From assembly GCF_008727815.1 (NCBI RefSeq), contig NZ_CP044230.1:976001-1040000 (forward strand): 64,000 nucleotides of DNA, in the 5' to 3' direction. Source of the stretch: Streptococcus sp. LPB0220. Lineage in GTDB: Bacteria > Bacillota > Bacilli > Lactobacillales > Streptococcaceae. Of this stretch, positions 8,603 through 18,136 are shown one piece after another. The notes below the pieces were generated by a model. That model was given only the letters and a program-made list of their open reading frames with translations, ran no database searches and was not told the DNA's origin. The translations under genes and the position numbers were made by a program. Position 1 is the first letter of the stretch; the number at the start of each line of letters is the position of its first letter.

Positions 8603-9031
8603 ATGACAACAGAAATTCAACAATACAAAAATTGTACGGTATTAAAAAACAATAATGATTATCAGATTCTGTGGAGTAGAGGGAAAGAAGTGCTTAATTT
8701 TCCCATGAGCCAGGAATTAGCAGAACGTGTTTCAAAATCAGAAATAGATTCTTTAGAAGTAATGTTTTATTGTGAACATCATCGTTGGCCAAAGACAGAT
8801 GAGTTAGATGATTATAATCATTCAGATACGATTGTACATAGAGGTAATGGATTTATTGTATATGAGACAGATGGCTATTACGAAATTAGCTTCTTTAAAG
8901 AAATTGGCGGAGCCATGGGTCCAGAAGTTTGCTATCCTATTACTAAGGAACTGATGGATAAAGCATTTGAATCTTCTAGGGGAGCATATGAAGTCATGAT
9001 TTATGCTGAAACAGGGCGCTGGCCTTTATAG
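8603..9031 (+). CDS. Unknown protein made of two copies of a W-P repeat domain
   Basis: A 142-residue soluble protein that is an internal duplication. Residues about 8-65 end in SLEVMFYCEHHRWPKT, and residues about 78-142 end in AYEVMIYAETGRWPL; each half also has FPM/YPI followed by S/T-x-E-L. The preceding gene product carries a single copy of the same module. It starts 15 bases after that gene, so the two are probably co-transcribed. The ribosome binding site is weak (AAAAAGAAA). No known function; immunity is suggested only by context. Confidence 0.65.
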   Translation: MTTEIQQYKNCTVLKNNNDYQILWSRGKEVLNFPMSQELAERVSKSEIDSLEVMFYCEHHRWPKTDELDDYNHSDTIVHRGNGFIVYETDGYYEISFFKEIGGAMGPEVCYPITKELMDKAFESSRGAYEVMIYAETGRWPL

Positions 9032-9152
9032 CAAATTGGATGACATTATAAAAACAGCCAATAGAATTTAGATGAAGTTTCAAAAGATAGTTCATTTGCA
9101 ATAAGGAATAATAAATCAGTAGATATTTGGTAAATGACAGAGGAGATAGAAA

Positions 9153-9899
9153 ATGGATATACGCGATACTTTAAATACAGAAGAGAATTATAAAGCTGGT
9201 CTAATGTCAAATAAAGAGGCATTACAGTATTTTCAAGAGAAATTAATAAAACTTCAAATTGATTTAGATAATGGAATCGAAAACTATAAGAAGCCCACAA
9301 AAGAGGTTTACAACTCAACTTTAGCGACTATATTGTCTTATCAAAAAGACATTTTATTTGCTACTTATTCTAGGGGGGATTCTTTATCAGAGTTTAAAGA
9401 GGAATACATATTATTTGTGGCTTGTTTAGTTCCGATATGGCGAAAGGAATGGGGATATGAGCAAATGATTTGGGCGCTTTCTATTGGTCTTCTGTTAGAA
9501 ATTGATGAAGAAATTTTTAATCATCTAGTAGACTTGGTTAAAAAAGATGATCCAGAGGATTATTTGATTGATTACTTGATTCAATATCGTCATCCAGATT
9601 GGAAGATTCGGATAAACTATAATTTTCCAATACCTTATGGCTTTACTCGAAATATTATTGAAGAAGAAAATGCTGAACATGCTCTTAAACTGCTGAAAGA
9701 ATATTTGACTAATAAATGGTATCAAGGGAGCAGAGATGTAGGCTGGTATGATTTGCATAAGCAGAATGTAAAAAACCATGTAGGTTATTGGTCTTTTGAA
9801 TCGGGTGCTCTCTGCAAGCTCAAGGGTTTGGATTACAAAGAGTTGGAAGGTATTCCGTATTTCCCTTATGATTTGGTTAAAGAAGGGCCAGAAGCCTAA
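9153..9899 (+). CDS. DUF1911 / PoNi-like immunity protein
   Basis: A 248-residue, mainly helical cytoplasmic protein. The C-terminal part (GSRDVGWYDLHK, then HVGYWSFESGALCKLKGLD and IPYFPYDL) fits the DUF1911 domain found in PoNi proteins, which neutralise PoNe DNase toxins delivered by type VI or LXG-type secretion; residues 20-110 would be the helical DUF1910-like half. RBS AGAGGAGATAG is good. No PoNe toxin gene is present in the window, making it an orphan. The family match is confident; the cognate toxin is unknown. Confidence 0.8.
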   Translation: MDIRDTLNTEENYKAGLMSNKEALQYFQEKLIKLQIDLDNGIENYKKPTKEVYNSTLATILSYQKDILFATYSRGDSLSEFKEEYILFVACLVPIWRKEWGYEQMIWALSIGLLLEIDEEIFNHLVDLVKKDDPEDYLIDYLIQYRHPDWKIRINYNFPIPYGFTRNIIEEENAEHALKLLKEYLTNKWYQGSRDVGWYDLHKQNVKNHVGYWSFESGALCKLKGLDYKELEGIPYFPYDLVKEGPEA

Positions 9900-9993
9900 A
9901 GTCTACTAAGAGATAATCAAGTGATAGAATTAATGATTTACAGAAGTATTGACTATTTTGAGTCGTAGGACTTTAACGTTAAGGAGAAATTTA

Positions 9994-10356
9994 ATGATTT
10001 TTGTAAAAAAAATAGAATGGATAGATATTGATACCAAAGAAGCGGATGTCACTCTATCGGATAATCAATATGAATTAGTTTGCTTTTCAGATGAATTTTT
10101 TGGAAAGATTGGCGGAAAGTTTGATGACATGCTATATGCTATTGTTGATGGAGACGTATATAAAAGCGAAGATAATCTATTTCTAGTAAAGCACCTGAAT
10201 AATTTTGAATATTTTATAATTGCTAAAATATTTGATAAAACAAGAAATATCGCTCAGGTAGGAGAATTTTTGATTAATATAGGTGGAGGAATTCCAAATG
10301 ATCTTGAGAATGGTGAATTTGTTGAATTTCGTGTTAGAAGGATTGATATTTATTAA
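9994..10356 (+). CDS. Unknown small soluble protein, end of immunity island
   Basis: A 120-residue beta-rich acidic protein beginning MIFVKKIEWIDIDTKEADV, with a central FDDMLYAIVDGD and a final EFVEFRVRRIDIY. The ATG at 9994 follows AAGGAGAAATTTA, so an in-frame start 15 codons earlier is rejected. The A+T-rich composition matches its upstream neighbours. The family was not recognised; an immunity role is suggested only by its place in the island. Confidence 0.6.
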   Translation: MIFVKKIEWIDIDTKEADVTLSDNQYELVCFSDEFFGKIGGKFDDMLYAIVDGDVYKSEDNLFLVKHLNNFEYFIIAKIFDKTRNIAQVGEFLINIGGGIPNDLENGEFVEFRVRRIDIY

Positions 10357-10457
10357 TGCTCAGTGAAAGCCATACGAAAAATTGATTACACTACCCTTTT
10401 CCATTGACTCTCCTTTCTTATTTTTCTAAAATAATAGGTATGTGAAGGGAGATTGAT

Positions 10458-11426
10458 ATGAAAAAAGGTTTAGTAATTGTGCTTTCTGCTTTGGTCTTGG
10501 CTTCGTGTGGTCGTCCTCAGAGGATGGTGATGTCTAAGAGTTCGGATTCCAAGCAGACCAGCACTTCAGAAAAGAAACAGTCTGGTATGGATTTGAAAGC
10601 CATCAAGGCTAAGGACTACTCGAGTATCAAGGGGACTTGGATCGATGGTCGTGGCAATGAACTGGTCTTTGATGATAAGGGCTTGGTCAGCGAGGATGTT
10701 GAGCTTGATGCATCGAGCTTTAAGCAGAAGGACCAGATCGCTGAGATGACGGTTAGTGCTAAGTCGGGTGTTGGAGGTTATGGTCTTTTGCTCCTTCCAA
10801 AAGGTCAGAAAGCGGGCAAAGACGATGCTTCGGATAAGTCCAAGGATCGGATCTGGGCTGGTCAGTCACCGGCTTATGGCGATGATGACAATTTCTACTA
10901 TCGTAAGAAAGAGCAACCGAAAGATCGGGAGCAAGCTGATACAGACGATAGCAGTAGTACGACAAAGACGAGTAAGGCCAAGAAGTGGAATACTCGATCG
11001 GATAGCGAGGTTAAATCTTCGAAGAAGTCGGATCAGAATGATTATCCAGGCTACACCGCTGCTCAGGTTGAAGCTGCTCGTGTCTGGGCTTATGTGATCA
11101 AGAACGTGCCATCAGAGTTAAATATTTCAAATAGTGCAGCTGGAACAAAGATTTATAATGGTGGCTTAGGCGTTGATTATCCAAAAGATGTGCGTCATCT
11201 ATTTGGTTCATATTCAGCTGAAGGAAATATCACCTATGCATCCAATGGTGATGGGACGGTGACGATCTACCCTGTACCAAGTCACTGGCAACAGTCTGCA
11301 GATGAACTCAATAGTGAAGAGTTTATGACGCAATTTACCCAAGGAATCTTGGATCATGCAGAGACGGTGACTTTGCCAGATGGGGATCCAGATATGATTC
11401 GTCAGATTCTTGCCGTACTGAAGTAA
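10458..11426 (+). CDS. Lipoprotein with DUF6287-like domain
   Basis: A 322-residue secreted protein. A lysine start, hydrophobic core and LASC lipobox (Cys 17) mark it for lipid attachment to the outer face of the membrane. Residues about 45-75 (MDLKAIKAKDYSSIKGTW then GNELVFDDKG) resemble the small DUF6287 domain of streptococcal lipoproteins. A Ser/Lys/Asp-rich linker (about 130-195) leads to a C-terminal domain starting YPGYTAAQVEAARVWAYV. RBS AGGGAGATTG. Base composition is closer to the core genome than the island upstream. Function unknown. Confidence 0.75.
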   Translation: MKKGLVIVLSALVLASCGRPQRMVMSKSSDSKQTSTSEKKQSGMDLKAIKAKDYSSIKGTWIDGRGNELVFDDKGLVSEDVELDASSFKQKDQIAEMTVSAKSGVGGYGLLLLPKGQKAGKDDASDKSKDRIWAGQSPAYGDDDNFYYRKKEQPKDREQADTDDSSSTTKTSKAKKWNTRSDSEVKSSKKSDQNDYPGYTAAQVEAARVWAYVIKNVPSELNISNSAAGTKIYNGGLGVDYPKDVRHLFGSYSAEGNITYASNGDGTVTIYPVPSHWQQSADELNSEEFMTQFTQGILDHAETVTLPDGDPDMIRQILAVLK

Positions 11427-11599
11427 GAGAGAGAGTATGGTAGAATAATATTAAATGATAATTTTTAAACTGTTAAATATCTAAGTACTTATAAGATTAT
11501 AAAATTAAAATTTTGGAATGTCTTTTACTGGAAGCTTTATCTAATTTTGGTCAATTACAGGTCATTTTCGACTTGTTAAAAATTAAAAGGAGGCAATCT

Positions 11600-12091
11600 A
11601 TGAAAAAAACTATGTTTGCAACAATGACCATTCTCTCGCTATTTCTGTCATCGTGCGCGCAAAAAGAAGTGAAGAATGAAGACAAAAAAGAGCAGTCTAC
11701 TGAACAGAGTGTAAAAGATTCTACAAAGGAAAGTAAAGAATCAGTGGTCAAAGGAATGAATCAAGCCCCTACCTCATTGGTTGGAAATGAAAAACCTAAT
11801 GTAGTATTTGCTTATATGCTTCAAAATCAAATCAATGGCGAAATTGAGATGGGGAAAGTGTATTATAATGAAGAATATCTGGTCCTTGTCTTATCTGCAT
11901 CAGAAAATATGCTATCTTTAGCAAATATAAATCCAAAAGATTATTGTAAGACGCTTTTTGATTTAAAAGAAGAGATAGTAAAGCAATACAATGCAACTCA
12001 AAAAACACCAAGTAGTATAAAACTTAAAATATATGATAAAGATGAGAAGCTCTTGGCGACGGAGGAAAATGGAGCTTTGGTGGTTAAGTAA
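11600..12091 (+). CDS. Small lipoprotein of unknown function
   Basis: A 163-residue protein with a signal peptide and LSSC lipobox (Cys 18), then a Lys/Glu/Ser-rich linker and a folded domain of about 100 residues (PNVVFAYMLQNQINGEIEMGKVYYNEEYLVLVL). The ATG at 11600 follows AAAAGGAGGCAATCT, so the longer frame from 11513 is rejected. It is the second lipoprotein gene in a row but unrelated in sequence to the first. It is A+T rich, more like the immunity island. The family was not recognised. Confidence 0.7.
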   Translation: MKKTMFATMTILSLFLSSCAQKEVKNEDKKEQSTEQSVKDSTKESKESVVKGMNQAPTSLVGNEKPNVVFAYMLQNQINGEIEMGKVYYNEEYLVLVLSASENMLSLANINPKDYCKTLFDLKEEIVKQYNATQKTPSSIKLKIYDKDEKLLATEENGALVVK

Positions 12092-12244
12092 CTAAATTCA
12101 GTCAACCATCTGGCGGCATCTGTGTTTTACATTTTTCTCACTAATCCACATTTATTGTTTTTTTAAGCTGATCCTGTTACAATGATACTACACGGAAAAG
12201 ACTGGTCTTCCAGCCTTTTTCATTTCACTATAGAAAGGTCTTTT

Positions 12245-13057
12245 ATGAAACGCAAATCGATTTTGTTTCTCTATTTACTCTTGCTAGCGATTGGCTTGGC
12301 TTATGAGACCCAGTCACTGACAGAAGGCTGGATGTCTGGTAGCCAGTACGGGATTGTGGGACTTTCAACCTTGATCCTTTTGGTCTATGCAATTCCTGCT
12401 GTCTGGGCTCTCTTTCATTTTGCTAAGAAGTGGAAGTTATCTTGGGTACCGGTTCTCTTTTCTTTATTAGGTGGGGGCTTTGTTGCCGGTTGGTTGTCTA
12501 GCTTTGCCAATACCTATTTCCATGACATGATTCAAGCGATCGCTCCAAATAGCGACTTTTGGAACCAGTACGAGAGTGCCATCGCTGCGCCACTCTTTGA
12601 GGAACCCTTTAAGTTGATTCCTATCTTCTTTGTCCTCTATTTGTTCAGTGTTCGTCGCCTCAAGTCGATCTTCCTTTTGGCTATTGCCTCTGGTCTTGGT
12701 TTCCAGATTGTGGAGGACTTTGCCTATATCCGTCAGGACCTACCGGAAGGTTTCTCTTACACGGTGTCAGGAATTCTCGGTCGTGTGGCTAATGCGCCTA
12801 TGTCTCACTGGGTCTACACAGGACTTGTCATGCTAGGGCTCTTCCTAATTGTCCAAGCAAGCAGAGGACGCAAGGATTTACGTCTAGCAGGCTGGGGATA
12901 CTTAGTAGCTGGGTTTGGACTTCATTTTGTTGGCAATTCACCCTTCTCACAAATCGTGACCGAGTTGCCGATTGCGATTCCAGTCTTGAATGCTACTGGG
13001 CTCTTCCTAATCTACCAAGCTTATCAAACCGTCGAGCGATTAGAACAAGCAAAATAA
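12245..13057 (+). CDS. PrsW-like intramembrane metalloprotease
   Basis: A 270-residue polytopic membrane protein with about eight hydrophobic segments. The family's metal/catalytic motifs are visible: EEPFK (EExxK) at about residue 119, FQIVED at about 155, and SHWVYTG plus GLHFVGNSP histidines further on. Bacillus PrsW cleaves an anti-sigma factor; the substrate here is unknown and no sigma/anti-sigma pair lies near. The ATG at 12245 has GAAAGG upstream; the frame is open from 12182. It ends at a terminator shared with mnmE. Confidence 0.8.
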   Translation: MKRKSILFLYLLLLAIGLAYETQSLTEGWMSGSQYGIVGLSTLILLVYAIPAVWALFHFAKKWKLSWVPVLFSLLGGGFVAGWLSSFANTYFHDMIQAIAPNSDFWNQYESAIAAPLFEEPFKLIPIFFVLYLFSVRRLKSIFLLAIASGLGFQIVEDFAYIRQDLPEGFSYTVSGILGRVANAPMSHWVYTGLVMLGLFLIVQASRGRKDLRLAGWGYLVAGFGLHFVGNSPFSQIVTELPIAIPVLNATGLFLIYQAYQTVERLEQAK

Positions 13058-13061
13058 AACA

Positions 13062-13095
13062 AAAAATGCGTATGTGTGGAAACATACGCATTTTT
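13062..13095. terminator. Bidirectional terminator between the PrsW-like gene and mnmE
   Basis: A perfect 14-bp stem (13062-13075 with 13082-13095) flanked by A and T runs on both sides, lying between convergent genes and serving both. Confidence 0.9.
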
Positions 13096-13096
13096 G

Positions 13097-14470
13097 TTAT
13101 TTTCCAAGACAGAACTGGCTGAAGAGTTGGGTGATGAGCTCATCTGGAGCAGCATCCCCTGTGATTTCTCCGAGGATTTCCCAGGTGCGGGTGAGGTCGA
13201 CTTGAAGCAGGTCGACCGGCATACCGAGAGCCAAGCCCTCGTTGACCGCTTGCAGGCTTTCAACAGCTTTTTCGATGAGGGAGATGTGACGAGCGTTAGA
13301 AAGATAAGTCGCATCTTGCTCAACCAGCCCAGCATTTTCGAAGAAGAGGGCGTTGATCCGGTCTTCGATTTGATCGATGTTTTGATTTTTCAGAACGGAA
13401 ATCTTGATATGATCTTCCGGCAGTTGGTCGATTTCGATCTTCTCTGGAAGGTCAACCTTGTTGAGGAGGATGATGCGGTTGCTATCTTGAGAGATCTCAA
13501 GGAGCTGGCGATCTTGATCGGTCAGGGGTTCGCTAGCATTGAGGACCAGGAGGACCAGATCAGCTTCCTTGAGGGCTTTTTTCGAACGTTCGACACCGAT
13601 TTGCTCGACGATGTCTTCAGTCTCCCGAATCCCAGCCGTATCGACCAGTTTGAGGGGAACGCCGTTGATGTTGACGTATTCCTCGATAACGTCACGGGTG
13701 GTTCCTTCGATATCGGTAACAATGGCTTTTTCTTCGCGCAGGAGGTTGTTGAGGAGGCTCGACTTGCCGACGTTTGGACGGCCTATGATAGCAGTAGAAA
13801 TCCCTTCACGCAAGATCTTGCCACGACGGGCAGTCTTGAGGAGATTGGTCAAGAGGGCTTCAAATTCACTGGTCTTTTCGCGGATGATCTCAGTGGTTGC
13901 TTCTTCGACATCATCGTACTCAGGATAGTCGATGTTGACTTCAACCTGGGCAAGGGTATTGAGGATCTCTTGGCGCGTGTTGTTGATGAGATCAGACAGG
14001 GAACCGTCTAGTTGCTTAACGGCGATGTTCATAGCCTTGTCGGTCTTGGCGCGGATGATGTCCATGACGGCTTCGGCCTGGGTTAAATCGACCCGACCGT
14101 TCAGAAAGGCCCGCTTGGTAAACTCACCAGGCTCAGCTAATCGAGCGCCTTCACGGATGACCAATTGCAGGATTTCATTGGTCACAGCAATCCCACCGTG
14201 GGTATTGATCTCGATGATGTCCTCACGGGTGAAGGTCTTCGGCGAGCGCATGGCTCCCACCATGACTTCGTCGAGAATCTCGTCCTTATCTGGATCTACG
14301 ATATGACCGTAGTTGAGGGTGTGGCTAGCGACTTTGCTTAAATCTTTCCCTTTGAAGATCTTTTGCGCGATGGCAAAGCTGTCTGTCCCGCTCAAGCGGA
14401 CGATCCCGATAGCCCCCTCACCAAGAGGGGTCGAGATGGCAGCGATGGTATCAAATTCTTTAGTAATCAT
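13097..14470 (-). CDS. mnmE: tRNA uridine-5-carboxymethylaminomethyl GTPase MnmE
   Basis: With MnmG it modifies U34 of tRNAs reading two-codon boxes. It is 457 residues, full length. Domains: an N-terminal folate-binding domain (1-120), a helical domain, a GTPase domain at about 215-375 with P-loop [19 protein letters not shown] and NKVD, and a C-terminal helix ending in the essential CLGK motif. RBS AGGAAAAGAGA precedes the ATG. It is transcribed alone, convergent with the PrsW-like gene. No anomalies. Confidence 0.97.
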   Translation of the reverse strand: MITKEFDTIAAISTPLGEGAIGIVRLSGTDSFAIAQKIFKGKDLSKVASHTLNYGHIVDPDKDEILDEVMVGAMRSPKTFTREDIIEINTHGGIAVTNEILQLVIREGARLAEPGEFTKRAFLNGRVDLTQAEAVMDIIRAKTDKAMNIAVKQLDGSLSDLINNTRQEILNTLAQVEVNIDYPEYDDVEEATTEIIREKTSEFEALLTNLLKTARRGKILREGISTAIIGRPNVGKSSLLNNLLREEKAIVTDIEGTTRDVIEEYVNINGVPLKLVDTAGIRETEDIVEQIGVERSKKALKEADLVLLVLNASEPLTDQDRQLLEISQDSNRIILLNKVDLPEKIEIDQLPEDHIKISVLKNQNIDQIEDRINALFFENAGLVEQDATYLSNARHISLIEKAVESLQAVNEGLALGMPVDLLQVDLTRTWEILGEITGDAAPDELITQLFSQFCLGK

Positions 14471-14631
14471 GTCTTTCTCTTTTCCTGTAGATTCATCTCT
14501 ATTCTATCGTAAAGTCAGCAGACGGGCAAGGTTTTGCTTTTAGAACTAAAACTTGGAAAGGGTTTCAATTAATTAGTGAAATCTCTTACAGAATATGCTA
14601 TACTGTAATAGAATATAAAAGGAGGTCTATG

Positions 14632-15303
14632 ATGGTAAACCTAAAGGAACAGGTAGGAATTAAAGCGGCTGAGTTTGTCAAAGACGGCATGATTGTCGGT
14701 CTCGGTACAGGGTCAACTGCTTATTATTTTGTGGCTGAATTGGGTCGTCGCATCAAAGAAGAAGGCTTGCAGATCACAGCTGTCACAACGTCGAGTGTGA
14801 CCTATGATCAGGCTGAAAGTTTAGGCATCCCGCTCAAGGCTATCGACGATGTCGAAGTGGTAGATGTGACAGTGGATGGCGCAGATGAAGTGGATCCTCA
14901 ATTAAACGGGATCAAAGGTGGCGGTGGGGCTCTCCTCATGGAAAAAATCGTCGCAACCAATTCAAAAGATTGCATTTGGATCGTGGATGAATCCAAACAA
15001 GTTGCAACTCTTGGTGCTTTCAAACTTCCAGTGGAAGTAGTGCAATACGGGGCTGAAAATCTTTTCCGTCATTTTGAGCAAAAAGGCTACCATCCTGCTT
15101 TCCGTCAGGCGGATGATCAACGATTTGTCACCGACCAAGGTAACTTTATCATTGACTTGGATCTCAAGGTGATCGAGGATGCAGAAGCTCTATCCAATGA
15201 ACTGGATCACACCGTAGGCGTCGTAGAGCACGGTTTATTCTTGAACATGATTTCAAAAGTGATTGTAGGGACACCAGATGGCCCTGTCATCATCGAAAAA
15301 TAG
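14632..15303 (+). CDS. rpiA: Ribose-5-phosphate isomerase A
   Basis: Interconverts ribose 5-phosphate and ribulose 5-phosphate; here it links nucleoside salvage to the pentose phosphate pathway. Signatures: [11 protein letters not shown] (phosphate loop), DGADEVD (catalytic Asp) and [11 protein letters not shown]. Two ATGs are adjacent (14629 and 14632); the second has better spacing from AGGAGG. Length 223 residues is normal. The stop codon abuts repeat copy B. deoB follows about 250 bases on, under its own TGGTATAAT promoter. Confidence 0.95.
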   Translation: MVNLKEQVGIKAAEFVKDGMIVGLGTGSTAYYFVAELGRRIKEEGLQITAVTTSSVTYDQAESLGIPLKAIDDVEVVDVTVDGADEVDPQLNGIKGGGGALLMEKIVATNSKDCIWIVDESKQVATLGAFKLPVEVVQYGAENLFRHFEQKGYHPAFRQADDQRFVTDQGNFIIDLDLKVIEDAEALSNELDHTVGVVEHGLFLNMISKVIVGTPDGPVIIEK

Positions 15304-15477
15304 AGAGTGGGACAGAAATCGGTAATTCGTTAGAATTCGATTTCGTCGTCCCACCTCCGCACAGTTGAGTAGGGCTGTAAAAGCTGATGAAATTAGCGTA
15401 GTAGAGCCCACTCAACCACTGCGTCTTGCTCGACAATCCAAAAATAATTGAGAGGCTAAGACTTTTGTCCCAGCCTC
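15303..15477 (-). repeat. 177-bp structured intergenic repeat, copy B (inverted)
   Basis: The reverse complement is nearly identical to copies A (6354-6530) and C (53469-53645), differing at a handful of positions. It starts at the last base of the rpiA stop codon, so the 3' hairpin of the element may act as the rpiA terminator. It has the same three-hairpin layout as copy A. Confidence 0.9.
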
Positions 15478-15551
15478 GGATCAATCAACGGCTCTCTTCT
15501 TATAGGGATATGGTATAATATAGCTAGTTTAATAAAGGAAAGAGGCAGTAT

Positions 15552-16763
15552 ATGTCAAAATTTAAACGCATGCACTTAGTTGTGCTGGATTCAGTTGGGA
15601 TCGGTGCTGCACCAGATGCCAATAACTTTGTCAATGCAGGAGTTCCAGATGGAGCATCTGATACATTGGGACACATCTCTAAAACCGTCGGTTTGAATGT
15701 ACCAAACATGGCCAAAATCGGTCTTGGAAATATTCCTCGTGAAGTACCATTGAAGACTGTGCCAGCTGAAAGCAACCCAACTGGTTATGCGACAAAATTG
15801 CAAGAAGTTTCTCTTGGGAAAGACACCATGACTGGTCACTGGGAAATCATGGGGCTCAACATTACAGAACCTTTTGATACCTTCTGGAATGGTTTCCCTG
15901 AAGAAATTTTGACTAAAATTGAAGAATTCTCAGGACGTAAGGTCATTCGTGAAGCTAACAAGCCTTATTCTGGTACAGCGGTCATCGATGACTTTGGGCC
16001 ACGTCAAATGGAAACTGGTGAGTTGATCATTTATACGTCAGCAGACCCTGTTCTTCAAATCGCAGCTCACGAAGACATCATTCCTTTGGATGAACTCTAC
16101 CGTATCTGTGAATACGCTCGTTCCATCACTTTGGAACGTCCAGCTCTTCTTGGTCGAATCATTGCGCGTCCTTATGTTGGGGAACCAGGAAACTTCACAC
16201 GGACAGCCAATCGTCGTGACTTAGCTGTTTCACCATTTGCGCCAACTGTTTTGGACAAATTGAACGAAGCAGGTATTGATACTTATGCAGTTGGTAAGAT
16301 CAACGACATCTTCAACGGAGCTGGTATCAACCACGATATGGGCCACAACAAATCAAATAGCCACGGTATGGATACCTTGATTAAGACCATGGGACTTCCT
16401 GAGTTCCAAGAAGGGTTCTCATTTACCAACTTGGTAGACTTCGATGCTCTTTATGGTCACCGTCGCAATGCTCACGGCTACCGCGATTGCTTGCATGAAT
16501 TTGACGAACGCTTGCCAGAAATCATTGCAGCCATGCGTGAAGATGACCTCTTGATGATCACAGCAGACCACGGGAATGACCCAACCTACGCTGGTACAGA
16601 CCATACGCGTGAATACATCCCATTCTTGGCTTATAGCCCATACTTCAAGGGCAATGGTGTGATTCCAGTCGGACATTTCTCTGATATCTCTGCAACGATT
16701 GCAGAGAACTTTGGTGTTGAAAAAGCCATGATCGGTGAAAGCTTCTTAGACAAATTGAACTAA
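15552..16763 (+). CDS. deoB: Phosphopentomutase
   Basis: Moves phosphate between C1 and C5 of (deoxy)ribose, joining nucleoside phosphorylases to central metabolism. It is a 403-residue alkaline-phosphatase-fold enzyme: N-terminal [14 protein letters not shown] (metal-binding Asp), KDTMTGHWE with the phospho-threonine, and C-terminal [11 protein letters not shown] and DHTREYIP metal ligands. RBS AAAGGAAAGAGG. The promoter -10 TATAAT is at 15514-15519. A DUF1697 gene begins one base after the stop, then punA. Confidence 0.97.
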   Translation: MSKFKRMHLVVLDSVGIGAAPDANNFVNAGVPDGASDTLGHISKTVGLNVPNMAKIGLGNIPREVPLKTVPAESNPTGYATKLQEVSLGKDTMTGHWEIMGLNITEPFDTFWNGFPEEILTKIEEFSGRKVIREANKPYSGTAVIDDFGPRQMETGELIIYTSADPVLQIAAHEDIIPLDELYRICEYARSITLERPALLGRIIARPYVGEPGNFTRTANRRDLAVSPFAPTVLDKLNEAGIDTYAVGKINDIFNGAGINHDMGHNKSNSHGMDTLIKTMGLPEFQEGFSFTNLVDFDALYGHRRNAHGYRDCLHEFDERLPEIIAAMREDDLLMITADHGNDPTYAGTDHTREYIPFLAYSPYFKGNGVIPVGHFSDISATIAENFGVEKAMIGESFLDKLN

Positions 16764-16764
16764 G

Positions 16765-17310
16765 ATGACACGCTTCGCTCTCCTCGTAAGAGGGATCAAT
16801 GTTGGCGGGAAAAACAAGGTCGTGATGGCAGAACTTCGAGAGGAGCTTCAAACGATCGGGCTGGATGGGGTAGAGACCTACATCAATAGTGGCAATATCT
16901 TCTTTGAATCTGCTAGTTCTAAAGCAGAATTGGTAGATTTGCTGGGACATTTCTTTCGTGATCACTATCCCTTTATCCAGTCTTTTTCTCTCTTTTCAGC
17001 TGAGGACTATGCGCAAGATCTCGCTGCTCTACCAGGATGGTGGCAGGAGGATCTGGCCCGCAAGGATGTTCTCTTTTACACAGAAGGCCTCAATCAGGAT
17101 GCTGTCTGGGAGCTGGTCTCCTCTTTTTCGCTCGGTGATGAAATCATCCATCGTGGGAATCTAGGGATCTACTGGGGCAAATACTCAAAAGAAACCTATA
17201 CAAAGACCGCTTACCACAGACAAGTCCTCAAGATGCCGGATTACCGTCTGTTGACCATTCGCAATGCCAATACATTTGACAAAATTGGCCAATTTTTAAG
17301 GAAATCATAA
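16765..17310 (+). CDS. DUF1697 domain protein
   Basis: A 181-residue cytoplasmic protein starting with RFALLVRGINVGGKNKVVM, the DUF1697 signature, followed by TYINSGNIFFES. No biochemical role is established for the family. Its ATG follows the deoB stop by one base, so translation is probably coupled, and punA follows after 12 bases. It is thus embedded in a nucleoside-salvage operon, which hints at a related role without proving one. Confidence 0.88.
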   Translation: MTRFALLVRGINVGGKNKVVMAELREELQTIGLDGVETYINSGNIFFESASSKAELVDLLGHFFRDHYPFIQSFSLFSAEDYAQDLAALPGWWQEDLARKDVLFYTEGLNQDAVWELVSSFSLGDEIIHRGNLGIYWGKYSKETYTKTAYHRQVLKMPDYRLLTIRNANTFDKIGQFLRKS

Positions 17311-17322
17311 AGGAGATATGCA

Positions 17323-18132
17323 ATGACATTATTAGCAAAAATCAATGAAACAGCTGCTTTTTTGAAAGGCAAAGGAATGGAAGCACCTGAGTTTGGCTTG
17401 ATCCTTGGATCAGGTCTTGGAGAACTGGCTGAAGAAATCGAAAATGCCGTCGTAGTAGACTACTCTGAAATTCCAAACTGGGGTCGTTCAACGGTTGTCG
17501 GCCATGCTGGTAAATTGGTCTACGGTGATCTTGCTGGACGTAAAGTCTTGGCCCTTCAAGGTCGTTTCCACTTCTACGAAGGAAACCCACTAGAAGTGGT
17601 GACTTTCCCAGTTCGTGTCATGAAAGTATTGGGTTGTGAAGGGGTTCTTGTCACCAACGCTGCCGGTGGTATTGGCTTTGGTCCTGGTACTTTGATGGCT
17701 ATCACTGACCACATCAATATGACAGGTCAAAACCCATTGATCGGTGAAAACTTGGATGACTTTGGTCCACGTTTCCCAGATATGTCTAAAGCTTACACAC
17801 CTGAATACCGTGAGACAGCTCATCAAGTAGCAGACAAATTGGGTATCAAATTGGATGATGGGGTTTATATCGGTGTGACTGGTCCAACTTATGAAACTCC
17901 AGCTGAAATCCGTGCGTATAAGACACTTGGCGCAGATGCTGTCGGAATGTCAACCGTTCCTGAAGTCATCATTGCAGCGCATTCTGGCTTGAAGGTTCTT
18001 GGTATTTCATGTATTACCAACTTTGCGGCTGGTTTCCAAGAAGAGCTCAACCACGAAGAAGTAGTAGAAGTGACAGAGCGCATCAAAGGCGACTTCAAAG
18101 GATTGCTGAAAGCGATTCTTGCTGAACTCTAA
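17323..18132 (+). CDS. punA: Purine nucleoside phosphorylase (PNP-I, inosine/guanosine type)
   Basis: Phosphorolysis of inosine and guanosine to base and ribose 1-phosphate, which deoB then converts to ribose 5-phosphate. The 269-residue trimeric-type enzyme contains ILGSGLGELAE, RFHFYEG, the phosphate/purine site LVTNAAGGIG, and the MSTVPEVIIAAHSGL segment. RBS AAAGGAGATATGC. In the deoB operon. It differs in fold subfamily from the hexameric DeoD encoded further on. Confidence 0.96.
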   Translation: MTLLAKINETAAFLKGKGMEAPEFGLILGSGLGELAEEIENAVVVDYSEIPNWGRSTVVGHAGKLVYGDLAGRKVLALQGRFHFYEGNPLEVVTFPVRVMKVLGCEGVLVTNAAGGIGFGPGTLMAITDHINMTGQNPLIGENLDDFGPRFPDMSKAYTPEYRETAHQVADKLGIKLDDGVYIGVTGPTYETPAEIRAYKTLGADAVGMSTVPEVIIAAHSGLKVLGISCITNFAAGFQEELNHEEVVEVTERIKGDFKGLLKAILAEL

Positions 18133-18136
18133 TCCA

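Noticed and set aside
13076..14011. 311-codon open frame antisense to mnmE
   Set aside because: Mirror of the mnmE coding strand, low-complexity acidic translation, no family features.
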